64,000 bases of DNA from an uncultured Clostridia bacterium. GTDB taxonomy: Bacteria; Bacillota; Clostridia; Christensenellales; UBA1242. Below are positions 37,237 through 45,774 of this stretch, in pieces. The DNA is taken from contig CAKVHT010000001.1 in the NCBI GenBank assembly GCA_934754375.1, positions 124,001 to 188,000 of the forward strand. The letters run 5' to 3'. Position 1 is the stretch's first letter. Each line of letters begins with the position of its first letter. The notes beneath the pieces are model-generated. The model ran no database searches and was not told where the DNA came from. It saw only the letters and a program-made list of their open reading frames with translations. Both the position numbers and the translations under genes were made by a program.

Positions 37237-37407
37237 TCAAAAAATAAAAAAATAAAATAAAAAATTAAAAAAATAAAATAAAAACTATAAAAAACATTAA
37301 AAATTAAATAAAAAATATGGTTTTTTAATTAAAAATTAATTATTTTTTAGAAATATTGATTGAATTTTAAATAATAAATTTTATTTTAATAAGGTTTTAA
37401 TATAAAT
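37237..37407. other. A/T-only spacer
   Basis: About 170 bases of almost nothing but A and T between two convergent genes; no frame or structure except the terminator at its right end. Confidence 0.6.
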
Positions 37408-37439
37408 AAAAAAGTGAGAGTGTTTTCTCACTTTTTTTA
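37408..37439. terminator. Bidirectional terminator
   Basis: AAAAGTGAGA / TCTCACTTTT stem with A/T runs on both sides. Confidence 0.85.
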
Positions 37440-37460
37440 TTCAACTGATTTTGAATTTTA

Positions 37461-38669
37461 TTAAATTTTGTCTAATTCATTTGTGATTTCTTGTTTATCA
37501 ATATGTTGACCAATAAACACAAGTTTAATCATTCTGTCGCCATATTGAGGGTCCCAGTCGTGGCGGAAACGTTCATCGTTTAAAAGCATTTGTTCAATTT
37601 GGTATCTTGGAAGAGTTGCATACCAAGGGCCATTTTCTGTTAAAACTTTTTGTTTTCCAGCTTGTTCATACACGTAACTCATGCGATTGTCACCTTCAAA
37701 ATATACAAGTCCTTTTGTTCTGATTATTTGTTTGCCATAATCTTTTTGTGTCCAATCTTCAAATTTAAGCCTGTCAAAAGGACGTCTGCGATAATAGACA
37801 AAAGTGCCAATGCCATATTCTTCGGTCTCGCCGTGTTCGTGGTCGTGATTATGGTGACGTTCGTGATGAGAGTCATGTTCATCTTCATCATGTTCGTCAT
37901 GATGATGTTCTTCTTTATGGTCTGCATCTTCTGCGTCTTGGTCAAGTGCGGTAAACCAACCTGAACTTGTTAAAGCATTTTCCATGTCAAAAAGGTTAGT
38001 ATCCAAAATATCCTTCATTTCAACATTGCTAAAGTCGGTTTCAATAAGTTTTGCTTTAGGTTGAATGTTTTTTACTATTTTTCTTACACGTTCAAGCTCT
38101 TGTTTGCTTACTTCGCTTGCTTTGTTCAAAATCAATACGTCACAAAATTCAATTTGCTGAATAACAAGATTTTCAATATCTTCTTCGTCTATATCTTGCT
38201 TTGTAAGTTCATCGCCACAGCCAAATTCTTGAACCATGCGCAAACAGTCAACTACACTTATTATTGCGTCAAGTTTGCAGAAGATAGGCATGTGTTTTTT
38301 GCGGAAACTGTCGGTTAAAAACGTTAAGGTTTGAGCAATAGGAATAGGTTCACAAATACCACTTGCCTCAATAATTATGTGGTCAAATTTCCTTTGTTTG
38401 ATAATATCATGAATTTGTTCAATCAAATCTTGGCGAAGAGTACAACATATACACCCATTTTGCAAAGCAACCAAATTTTCTTCTTTTTTGCCAACAATGC
38501 CACCTTTTTCAATCAAATCAGCATCAATGTTTACCTCGCCAATATCATTCACAATAACTGCAACCTTGTAGCCTTTTGTGTTTGTCAAAATATGGTTAAG
38601 CAAAGTTGTTTTGCCACTGCCTAAATAACCAGTAACCAATGTTATAGGAACAGTTTTAAATTCTTGCAT
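37461..38669 (-). CDS. CobW/COG0523-family GTPase (metal chaperone-like)
   Basis: 402 residues. P-loop GYLGSGKTTLL (about 14-24), metal-binding GCICC (about 73-77), NKASE as the NKxD-like motif (LILNKASEVS) and a CobW C-terminal domain. Between them (about 245-285) lies a His/Asp/Glu-rich stretch with more than ten His, as in zinc- or nickel-handling members. The family delivers metal to client enzymes. No Zur box could be identified upstream. AAGGAGATT precedes the ATG. Confidence 0.88.
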   Translation of the reverse strand: MQEFKTVPITLVTGYLGSGKTTLLNHILTNTKGYKVAVIVNDIGEVNIDADLIEKGGIVGKKEENLVALQNGCICCTLRQDLIEQIHDIIKQRKFDHIIIEASGICEPIPIAQTLTFLTDSFRKKHMPIFCKLDAIISVVDCLRMVQEFGCGDELTKQDIDEEDIENLVIQQIEFCDVLILNKASEVSKQELERVRKIVKNIQPKAKLIETDFSNVEMKDILDTNLFDMENALTSSGWFTALDQDAEDADHKEEHHHDEHDEDEHDSHHERHHNHDHEHGETEEYGIGTFVYYRRRPFDRLKFEDWTQKDYGKQIIRTKGLVYFEGDNRMSYVYEQAGKQKVLTENGPWYATLPRYQIEQMLLNDERFRHDWDPQYGDRMIKLVFIGQHIDKQEITNELDKI

Positions 38670-38939
38670 AAAAATCTCCTTGTATGATAAATTTAAAATA
38701 ACATATCAAGTATATCATAAAATCAATATTTTGCACACGTTTTTAACAAAAATTGAAAAATTTAAGCCAAAAATGCTTTTTGCAGTTAATTTATGATTGC
38801 TATTTGTAGGTTTACAATGTTGTTAAAATATGTTATGATAAGTGTAAACAAAGATTTTTGCAGTGAGTATTGTGAAGAGATTTTGAAAAGTGCTTTTATC
38901 GGGTTGACACTGATTTTCTAAAACACAAAAGGAAAAACT

Positions 38940-40940
38940 ATGGGAAAAATGAAATTATTATCTCCTGCTGGAGATATGGAAAGTTTAAAAATGGCTGTTT
39001 TGAATGGCGCAGATGAAGTGTATCTAGGTGTTAAAGATTTTAATGCCAGAAACATTGAGGGGTTTTCATTAGAAACGTTAAAACAAGCAGTGAATTTTGC
39101 CCACATTTATGGAGTAAAAGTTCATTTGGCAGTTAATATTTTGTTTGCAAATGATGAAATGCAAAATGCAGTTGACCTGGTTGTTGATGCGTATAATCTT
39201 GGTGTAGATGCTTTTATTGTTCAAGATTTGGGGCTTGCTTATTTATTAAATCAAAATTATCCTCAAATTGAATTGCATGCCAGCACTCAAATGGGTTTGC
39301 ACAATCTTGAAGGGGTTGAACAAGCATTAAAATTTGGTTTTAAAAGAGTGGTTTTAGCAAGAGAAACTCCACTTGATGAAATAGCTCGCATAAAACAAAA
39401 TACCGATGTGGAAATTGAATATTTTGCTCAAGGTGCTTTATGCGTTTCATTTTCTGGCAATTGCTATATGTCATCTTATATTTTAAATGCAAGTGGCAAT
39501 CGTGGCAAATGCAAACAATTGTGTCGTCTTCCTTATGATTTAAGGTTCAATAATAAAGCAATTGCAACTGGTTATTTGTTGAGTGCAAAAGATTTTAACA
39601 TGATTGACAGGCTTGATGATTTGGCAAAAGCGGGTGTTACTGCAATTAAAATTGAAGGCAGGGCAAGGCGACCTTATTATGTGGGTGTTGCAACAAGAAT
39701 TTATAGGCAGGCTTTGGACGGAATTTTGGCTGATGATGGCGAGTTGCCTTTAGCTTTTAATCGTGGATATACAGAAGGATATTTTAATGGAAATTCTGGT
39801 ATAATTTCAAAACTTCAAAATCATATTGGTGTTGAGATTGGTATTGTCGAACGTGTGAAAAAAGGCAAAAGATTTAATGAAATTTTCCTTTCTTCAAACC
39901 GAGAGTTGACACCAAAATCAAGTTTTAAATTTTTTAGAAACGGACAAGAAGTTGCCGTTGTGACTGCGTATGATTTAAGCAAGTCTGGCAATGTATATCG
40001 AATCACAACCACAAACAGCGTGCAAAAAGGCGATACTGTTAATTTGATTAACGATTTTGAACTTGAACAACAAATGATTGCAACCAGTAAAAAAATAAAT
40101 AAAGATATAAAAATTGTTGCAAAGATTAATCAACCAATCACAGCATTATTAGAAATAAATGGCACTCAATTCAAAGTTGAAGGTGATATGTTAAGTGAGG
40201 CAAAAAATAGTCCATTAACAATTGAAGAACTACAAAACAATTTTAAAAAGAATGAGTATTTTAACTTTAATATTAATGCAAATATTGAAAACGTATTTAT
40301 ACCAAAGCAAAAATTAAACGAATTTAGACGTCAATGTGTGGATAAAATTATTGAGCAATTAACAGCAATAAAGACTGACCCTTTGCAAAAAATTGCTTTA
40401 AAACAACCACAGCCAGCAAAACAATTAACCAATTTTCAATTTGTTGAAGATACAAGTCAAGATATATATGCTCAAATAATTGTTTTTGACCCTGAAGTTT
40501 ATAACGAAACTCAGATTTTGGAATATAAACAAAAGATAGAGTCCACAGGTAGGATTTTTGTGCTGAATTTGCCAAACTTTGCATTGAAACAAGATGTGGA
40601 AATATTAAAACGAATTGTGGAAAAACATAAAATTTCAGTTTTGGCAAACAATCTTTATTCGCTTGGCTTTAACACAAAAATATATCTTGGTGGCGGAATT
40701 AATATCTACAATAATTACTCAGCATCTGTTTTTAATATACCTTATATTCCAGCAGAAAACATTGAACAACATACAATGCCGTATATGACGTTGCGCCATT
40801 GTCCAATGAAAGAACATTTGCATGCAAATTGCTCTGCTTGTCCATTTAAGGACGGATACGAATATGTTTTAAACACTGGCAAACGATTTAAATTAAAACG
40901 TAAAAAACTTTCAACTTGCACATTTTATTTGACAGATTAA
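38940..40940 (+). CDS. Peptidase U32 family protein
   Basis: 666 residues. The N-terminal U32 domain has LSPAGDMESLKMAVLNGADEVYLG (family start) and the cysteine cluster CVSFSGNCYMSS...GKCKQLCRLPY (about 162-195), followed by EGRAR. The C-terminal half carries the extra domain found in long U32 proteins and ends in another Cys cluster (HCPMKEHLHANCSACPF). Homologues in E. coli (TrhP, RlhA) take part in tRNA or rRNA hydroxylation rather than proteolysis, so an RNA-modification role is likely. AAAAGGAAA precedes the ATG. Confidence 0.88.
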   Translation: MGKMKLLSPAGDMESLKMAVLNGADEVYLGVKDFNARNIEGFSLETLKQAVNFAHIYGVKVHLAVNILFANDEMQNAVDLVVDAYNLGVDAFIVQDLGLAYLLNQNYPQIELHASTQMGLHNLEGVEQALKFGFKRVVLARETPLDEIARIKQNTDVEIEYFAQGALCVSFSGNCYMSSYILNASGNRGKCKQLCRLPYDLRFNNKAIATGYLLSAKDFNMIDRLDDLAKAGVTAIKIEGRARRPYYVGVATRIYRQALDGILADDGELPLAFNRGYTEGYFNGNSGIISKLQNHIGVEIGIVERVKKGKRFNEIFLSSNRELTPKSSFKFFRNGQEVAVVTAYDLSKSGNVYRITTTNSVQKGDTVNLINDFELEQQMIATSKKINKDIKIVAKINQPITALLEINGTQFKVEGDMLSEAKNSPLTIEELQNNFKKNEYFNFNINANIENVFIPKQKLNEFRRQCVDKIIEQLTAIKTDPLQKIALKQPQPAKQLTNFQFVEDTSQDIYAQIIVFDPEVYNETQILEYKQKIESTGRIFVLNLPNFALKQDVEILKRIVEKHKISVLANNLYSLGFNTKIYLGGGINIYNNYSASVFNIPYIPAENIEQHTMPYMTLRHCPMKEHLHANCSACPFKDGYEYVLNTGKRFKLKRKKLSTCTFYLTD

Positions 40941-41149
40941 ATTTTGCGCTTGTGCTTGCATATAAAAATAAAACCCTTGTTTATTGAATTTGATGTATGG
41001 CAAAAATATGGGATAACTTTAATAGTTGTCTCATTTTTATTATTTGTTTTTGTAAATTATAAAAATTTAAACAAAAATATTGACAAAATGATTTTACAGT
41101 GTTATATTAATAAAGCATTGAGACATATTCGTTGAATAATTGAATATGC

Positions 41150-41155
41150 TATAAT
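41150..41155 (+). promoter_or_regulatory. -10 box of the tRNA-fMet gene
   Basis: TGC-TATAAT extended -10, 10 bases before the mature 5' end. A further TTGACA-17-TATATT (41080-41108) lies upstream. Confidence 0.6.
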
Positions 41156-41165
41156 GTGAATATAT

Positions 41166-41242
41166 CGCGGGGTGGAGCAGCACGGCAGCTCGTCGGGCTC
41201 ATAACCCGAAGGTCGTTGGTTCAAATCCAACCCCCGCAACCA
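41166..41242 (+). tRNA. Initiator tRNA-fMet (CAT)
   Basis: Full cloverleaf with CCA encoded. Position 1 is C facing A72, the unpaired C1xA72 that marks bacterial initiator tRNA, and the anticodon stem ends in three G-C pairs (GGG-CTCATAA-CCC). Both hallmarks identify the initiator rather than an elongator Met tRNA. The gene stands alone and is followed by its own terminator. Its last 34 bases are repeated 70 bases downstream. Confidence 0.95.
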
Positions 41243-41246
41243 AATA

Positions 41247-41275
41247 AGGCAAGTTTTAAAAGACTTGCTTTTTTA
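41247..41275 (+). terminator. tRNA-fMet terminator
   Basis: GCAAGT / ACTTGC with an 8-base loop and T run. Confidence 0.75.
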
Positions 41276-41281
41276 TTATTA

Positions 41282-41346
41282 GACCGAGGGTTATACGAAG
41301 TATAAATAGCGAAAGGTCGTTGGTTCAAATCCAACCCCCGCAACCA
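41282..41346 (+). repeat. Partial tRNA-fMet duplicate with hairpin
   Basis: Bases 41313-41346 repeat 41209-41242 exactly (variable region, T arm, acceptor 3' side and CCA). Upstream of the copy, in place of the anticodon arm, lies a hairpin TTATAC-GAA-GTATAA framed by GACC...GGTC. It cannot fold as a tRNA. This looks like the scar of an integration or deletion at the tRNA 3' end, the usual site for integrases. A separate terminator (41349-41373) follows the copy. Confidence 0.85.
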
Positions 41347-41348
41347 GC

Positions 41349-41373
41349 AAACAACCGGAAGGTTGTTTTTTTT
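41349..41373 (+). terminator. Terminator after the tRNA fragment
   Basis: ACAACC-GGAA-GGTTGT followed by eight or more T. Confidence 0.75.
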
Positions 41374-41586
41374 GTTGGCTTATTGAATGTTGAAATAGTT
41401 GAAAATAATAATGGCTACCGCTGATTAAATTGTATAATGTTGGCTAAAACTATCAAGTTTTGTGGGTTTATAATTTATTGTAAATTGTTTTCTTTTGGTG
41501 GCGATATTTTTTAATCAATCTGCTAGTAGTGTTATTACTTTTATTTTCCATATTGACAAATAAAAATGTTGATTTATAATAGAAAT
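41374..41586. other. Spacer before the HNH-like gene
   Basis: No gene seen; the promoter of the next gene lies at its right end. Confidence 0.4.
41553..41586 (+). promoter_or_regulatory. Consensus promoter of leaderless gene 41587
   Basis: TTGACA (41553-41558), 16-base spacer, TATAAT (41575-41580), 6 bases, ATG at 41587. The earlier in-frame ATG at 41566 lies between the two boxes and is not transcribed. Confidence 0.82.
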
Positions 41587-42216
41587 ATGGAAACAAATGA
41601 AGATATTTTTAAGTTGATTAAAATTTTAACACGCAGTGTTGTTAATGATTCAAAAATTGAAAGTGAGTATAATGGCGATAGTTTGGTTATGGGCAATACA
41701 AAATACATTTTAAATCAAACATTAAGACAATTGACTTTGCCAGACGAAAACATTTATATATCAAATAAAGCATACGAATTATGGCAAAAGATAAGTCCAA
41801 AAAACTATGATATACGAGAAGTGAACTACAAGCAAAAAATTATCTGCGAAAACATTGAGCCAATAAAGGTGAAAGTTTATAAGGGAAGCAATTTAACCCC
41901 TGAAACAGAAGAACTGACATTGCAAAAAGGTGTGGAATTTGTTTATAATGATGTTTTTCATGAAGACCACATAATTCCTGTTTCGCAAATCATTAAAAAG
42001 CTTTGCGAACTTGAAAAGGCTAATAAAGTGACAAATGAGAACATTTTAAAAATATTGAATAGCATAACAATATGTAAGATGCTTAAAGATGAAGATAGAA
42101 ATATTCATGAAAGAAGCAAAAGACCACAAAGCACTGATGAGATTATAGATAAAATTTATGGTTCCAAAGTGCAAATAAGAAGATTGATTGATATTGAAAA
42201 CGAAAAAACACTCTAA
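41587..42216 (+). CDS. HNH-like nuclease-type protein
   Basis: 209 residues. The centre has EDHIIPVSQIIKKL followed by NILKILNSITICKMLKDEDRNI; DHxxPVS, then N...N and a C-terminal partner are how HNH endonuclease domains of restriction type look, but one ligand position is uncertain. N-terminal 100 residues match no family I know. It stands between the tRNA scar and the secretion genes and may be cargo of an element or a stand-alone defence nuclease. Leaderless. Confidence 0.6.
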   Translation: METNEDIFKLIKILTRSVVNDSKIESEYNGDSLVMGNTKYILNQTLRQLTLPDENIYISNKAYELWQKISPKNYDIREVNYKQKIICENIEPIKVKVYKGSNLTPETEELTLQKGVEFVYNDVFHEDHIIPVSQIIKKLCELEKANKVTNENILKILNSITICKMLKDEDRNIHERSKRPQSTDEIIDKIYGSKVQIRRLIDIENEKTL

Positions 42217-42238
42217 TTAAATTTAGAGTGCTTTTTAT
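42204..42238 (+). terminator. Terminator overlapping the stop codon of gene 41587
   Basis: CACTCTAA (42209-42216) / TTAGAGTG (42223-42230), T run; the TAA stop is the last part of the 5' arm. Confidence 0.8.
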
Positions 42239-42315
42239 TTTATGCTTGTCTATTTAAAACAAAGTATTTTAACCAAACTTAAAGTTTTGCTTCAAGATTG
42301 ATTTATTTTAGTGGA

Positions 42316-44328
42316 CTAGAACAAATCATCGTCATCATCTTCATCGTTTTGTTTAGCAAGTGTGCTGTTGCGTTGTTTAATATCGTAATAAACAGCGTCT
42401 TCATCAAACATACGTTTTTCTTGATATTGACCATAAACACGTGTTGTGTTGTAGATTTTTGATTTGAAGTATGGTGTGATAACTGTTTTTAAGCAAGCGT
42501 TTGGTTCAAATGTTTTGATAACAATTTGCCCTTTATCCCTAAATGACATAAGTTCTTCAGGGTATGCAATAGGAATTGATTTTACAACATTGCTTGTTGA
42601 AGTGCTTTCTTTTCCGTCTGGGCCCTTTGATTTGTTTTCATTTGTTTCAACAATTGTCTTTTTGCCCAAAAGTTCACTGAATTCTTTGTTTGTAGTGGTG
42701 TCTTCTGATGCAATGTAAATTTGTATAGGGCAGTTGTCTTTGATGATTTTGCCTTCGTCTTGACCATAAACTTGGTATAGTTGGCTATAAGACTGAACGC
42801 AAAGTTCAAAGAATATACCACGGCTACGGCCAACTGTCATGATTGAGCCGAATTCTGGGAATTTTGGCATATTACCAAATTCATCAAGCATGAAGTAAAC
42901 ATGACGTTTAAGTTCGCCACCTATTTGTTGCGCTTTATCAACCAATTTTTTGTAAAGTTGTGTTACAAACAATATTGCAAGAGGGTAACGAGTGCGCACT
43001 TCATCAGGAATAATAAGGAAGATTGCTGTAGGCTTTTCGTCCATATTCACAAAATCAATTTCGCTGTGACAGGTTAAGAAACTGATACCTGTATCGCTGA
43101 ACAATGCTGTTTTGCTTGACACAAAGCCCATGTAGTTTTTTGTTGTGCTTTCTGCGTTGTTAAGTGCTGTTGAAGCCAAATCGTGAACTTTGCTGAATTT
43201 GCTTCTATAATCGAACAAATATTTTTTAAGTGTTGCATAAGTGTCACGTCCGCTATCTGTCATGTTACAAATCTTGTAAACATTATAGAGGTTGTATTTT
43301 TCACGAGTCATGCCCAATTCAGGCACACGGCTATCTTCAAGCATAGCAAGCATAACAGCATGGATTAATCTTTGTGCAGTTCTTTCCCATGATGGGTCTT
43401 TTGTGCTTTCAATTGGTGCAAGTGTTGTGCATATATCATTTAAAGCAGTGTATGTTTTGTCTTGAAGTTCACGGCTTGTTACACGCATATCATTTTCAAG
43501 TTTGTCTTTATCAGCATAAGCAAAGTTGTTAAATTCAAACCATGTTGTTTGAGTGAAATCAAAAGGACGTTGAATGATCAAATTGTATTGTTTAGGATTA
43601 TCTCCCGGTGGGTGAACTTTAACCTCTTTTTCCAGATGATAACTCCTTTGATACATATCATAAGGGTAAGATAATGGGTTCCATTGTACACTTGAGAATG
43701 GGTCACGCAAATTTACAACTTTAACATCATAACCCTCTTCCAAAAACTTGTTGCAACATTTGTCATACAATTCGCCTTTGGGGTCGGTTATAACAAAAGA
43801 AGGTTTTGAGGCGGTCATACTCATTAATTGTAAACTTGGCACAACAAATCTTGATGTTTTACCAGAAGAAGTTGTACCTACAACCAAAGTGTGAATAGGA
43901 TTAACAAAGTTGATGTCCATTTTGTTATGATTTTCTTCTGCACGTATCAAAATGCCATCTTTTTTACAACTTTGGATTGAACTTAATGTATTATAATTGA
44001 AGCCAGCAATCTTTTTTAAGTCTTCGTCAGTTAAAAAGTCACGGTTAAAGAACTGAGTTGTGTCTCTGCCTTTTGTGTCCTTAACTTTGTCTTCGGCCTT
44101 ATCACTGCTTTTGCTTTTTGTTTTTCCATCAAGGATACGCATAAGGTCAATGACAAGCACACTACCGCAAACCAACAAAACGATTACAATTGGTGTGGTT
44201 GTGCCCATGTAACGAATGTTGAATCCAAATGAACCATCTTTCAAATATGTTACAAGGATAATGCTTCCAACAAATGCTAAAGCAAAAACAATAAGATATT
44301 TTAAAATAACCTTTAAAACTTTTTTCAT
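42316..44328 (-). CDS. VirD4/TraG-type coupling ATPase
   Basis: 670 residues from the ATG at 44328 (AAAGGAAC before it). Two N-terminal helices (about 3-28 and 43-63), then the P-loop ATPase: VVGTTSSGKTSRFVVPS (Walker A, about 149-160), FVITDPKGELYDKC, and HVYFMLDEFGNMPKFP (Walker B), QSYSQLYQVYG. These are the signatures of type IV secretion coupling proteins, which hand DNA or protein to the channel. The C-terminus is acidic (DEDDDDDLF). It is transcribed away from the other secretion genes. Confidence 0.92.
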   Translation of the reverse strand: MKKVLKVILKYLIVFALAFVGSIILVTYLKDGSFGFNIRYMGTTTPIVIVLLVCGSVLVIDLMRILDGKTKSKSSDKAEDKVKDTKGRDTTQFFNRDFLTDEDLKKIAGFNYNTLSSIQSCKKDGILIRAEENHNKMDINFVNPIHTLVVGTTSSGKTSRFVVPSLQLMSMTASKPSFVITDPKGELYDKCCNKFLEEGYDVKVVNLRDPFSSVQWNPLSYPYDMYQRSYHLEKEVKVHPPGDNPKQYNLIIQRPFDFTQTTWFEFNNFAYADKDKLENDMRVTSRELQDKTYTALNDICTTLAPIESTKDPSWERTAQRLIHAVMLAMLEDSRVPELGMTREKYNLYNVYKICNMTDSGRDTYATLKKYLFDYRSKFSKVHDLASTALNNAESTTKNYMGFVSSKTALFSDTGISFLTCHSEIDFVNMDEKPTAIFLIIPDEVRTRYPLAILFVTQLYKKLVDKAQQIGGELKRHVYFMLDEFGNMPKFPEFGSIMTVGRSRGIFFELCVQSYSQLYQVYGQDEGKIIKDNCPIQIYIASEDTTTNKEFSELLGKKTIVETNENKSKGPDGKESTSTSNVVKSIPIAYPEELMSFRDKGQIVIKTFEPNACLKTVITPYFKSKIYNTTRVYGQYQEKRMFDEDAVYYDIKQRNSTLAKQNDEDDDDDLF

Positions 44329-44353
44329 AATGTTCCTTTTTGTAATATAAATC

Positions 44354-44382
44354 ATTTTAAATGAAGCTCAAATATTTGTCAA
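44354..44382 (-). promoter_or_regulatory. Promoter of the coupling ATPase gene
   Basis: Minus strand: TTGACA (44377-44382), 17-base spacer, TAAAAT (44354-44359); a leader of about 20 bases with AAAGGAAC follows. Confidence 0.72.
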
Positions 44383-44731
44383 CCAAAATGCTATTAGTTA
44401 TACTTTGACAAACAGCAAGTAAAAAGAATAAATTAAAATTTAAATTAATGATAATTATATTTAATATCAATTAAAAAACCTTAAAAACTCAATAATGAAT
44501 AAACAAAAGATTTTTACACAAAATATTTTTGCTAAATAGGATAAATAGCCACAAAAATTCAACAAAAAACGGTTGCAAACATTGTAATAACTGATTTTTG
44601 TGAATATTTAACAGCAAAAATAAGAAACTAAATTAAAAATTATCAAAAAAATATTTTTAAAATAAAAAAACAAATTATATAGGATTGTAAAAAATTTTAA
44701 AAAAAATGTAAAATTTAGTTGATTTTAATTT

Positions 44732-44760
44732 TTGATATTGTTAATATTGTCATATATTAC
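44732..44760 (+). promoter_or_regulatory. Promoter of the pilin-like gene
   Basis: TTGATA (44732-44737), 17-base spacer, TATTAC (44755-44760). Confidence 0.5.
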
Positions 44761-44802
44761 AGCACAGGTTAAGCATTCTTGTGTGGTTTAAGGGGGAAAA
44801 TT

Positions 44803-45093
44803 ATGAATATGTTTTTGGAAGCAGTGCCACAATGGATCAACACTTTAACAAATGCAATGACAAACGTTATTAACCCAGTTTTGATTGTTGTTGCAACTGC
44901 TGGTATCATCTATGCAATTTGGGTTGGTATCAAGTTTGTTAGAGCAGAAGATAAATCTGCACGTGACGAAGCAAAAGCAAAACTCATTTCAGTTATCGTT
45001 GGTATCGTTGTAACTGGTTTGTTGATTGCCTTATTCTATTGGTTGGCTTATGCAATCAAAGAAGGAATCATTTCATTTGATACTTGGTACTAA
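44803..45093 (+). CDS. VirB2/TrbC-like small membrane protein (pilin-like)
   Basis: 96 residues from the ATG at 44803, behind AAGGGGG. Two long helices (about 18-42 and 57-85) joined by a short charged loop RAEDKSARDEAKAK, the layout of VirB2-type pilin subunits of Gram-positive secretion systems. No cleavable signal is evident. The strong ribosome site and its own terminator fit a highly expressed structural subunit. Position between the coupling ATPase and the VirB6/VirB4 genes supports the call. Confidence 0.72.
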   Translation: MNMFLEAVPQWINTLTNAMTNVINPVLIVVATAGIIYAIWVGIKFVRAEDKSARDEAKAKLISVIVGIVVTGLLIALFYWLAYAIKEGIISFDTWY

Positions 45094-45118
45094 AATTAGT
45101 AAATGTTAAAAAAAGGTT

Positions 45119-45143
45119 AAAGCGAATTTGTGTTCGCTTTTTC
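45119..45143 (+). terminator. Hairpin after the pilin-like gene
   Basis: AAAGCGAA / TTCGCTTT, short T run; probably partial termination, so that the pilin transcript exceeds the rest. Confidence 0.7.
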
Positions 45144-45164
45144 TTATAAAAATTTGGGGGATTT

Positions 45165-45533
45165 ATGAAGAAAAATTTTTTAAAAGTGGTTTTAACACTT
45201 GTTTTATGTTGCACTTGTGCTTTGCTTGTTGCTGGTTGTGAAGAGAACAAAGATTGGCAAACATTGACAATAAGTGGCGAACCATCAACATGTTCAGTTT
45301 ATGAAAGAAAAGATAATGAAACATTCCAAGATTGGTCAAACAATGTTTTTTCATCAGTGACATTTACTTACACTAATACAAGGAATGATGCAGAAAGTTT
45401 TACTTGCACTGGCTTAAAAGAATTTAGGGCAAAGGGTGGCATTTTGTCATTCAATCCAAACACAGTTGGTGAACATACTGCACAGTTTAGTTATAATGGT
45501 GTGAAAGTTGAAATCAAAATCACTGTTGCTTAA
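45165..45533 (+). CDS. Small lipoprotein in the secretion cluster
   Basis: 122 residues. Signal peptide with lipobox VAGC (Cys about 25), then a compact beta-rich domain of about 95 residues, probably Ig-like (VTFTYTNTRNDAESF, HTAQFSYNGVKVEIKI). TTTGGGGG precedes the ATG. Possibly the outer or wall-side component of the secretion apparatus, analogous to VirB7 in place only. No family recognised. Confidence 0.68.
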   Translation: MKKNFLKVVLTLVLCCTCALLVAGCEENKDWQTLTISGEPSTCSVYERKDNETFQDWSNNVFSSVTFTYTNTRNDAESFTCTGLKEFRAKGGILSFNPNTVGEHTAQFSYNGVKVEIKITVA

Positions 45534-45542
45534 TTAATATTT

Positions 45543-45567
45543 AAAAGGGCGGTTTGCCCTTTTTTTG
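45543..45567 (+). terminator. Rho-independent terminator
   Basis: AAAAGGGC-GGTTT-GCCCTTTT and T run. Confidence 0.82.
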
Positions 45568-45774
45568 TTTGCAAGTGAAAGATAAAAAACTGTTTCACAA
45601 TTCTTTTTAAAATTATCAAAGACAATGATATATATTTGATTTACAAAATAAATAAAAATATTTGTTTTTTTGCATTTTTATTGGTATAATAAATTTAATT
45701 AAGTTTTTAAATTTTAGCATTTAGTGTTTTTACAGTTTAATATTCATTTCAAATCTATAAAAGGAGGTGCAAAC

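Larger units (their letters stand above)
44329..44802. other. 474-base divergent spacer in the secretion cluster
   Basis: Very A/T-rich; contains one promoter in each direction and no gene. No oriT-like inverted repeats with a GC-rich nic region were recognised. Confidence 0.5.

Noticed and set aside
40944..41135. 63-residue open frame between the U32 gene and tRNA-fMet
   Set aside because: TTG start, no ribosome site, and it contains promoter elements of the tRNA region.
41291..41305. TTATACGAAGTATAA looks like a loxP half-site
   Set aside because: It matches only about ten bases of the 13-base arm and is itself a short palindrome; no Cre-like recombinase is present.
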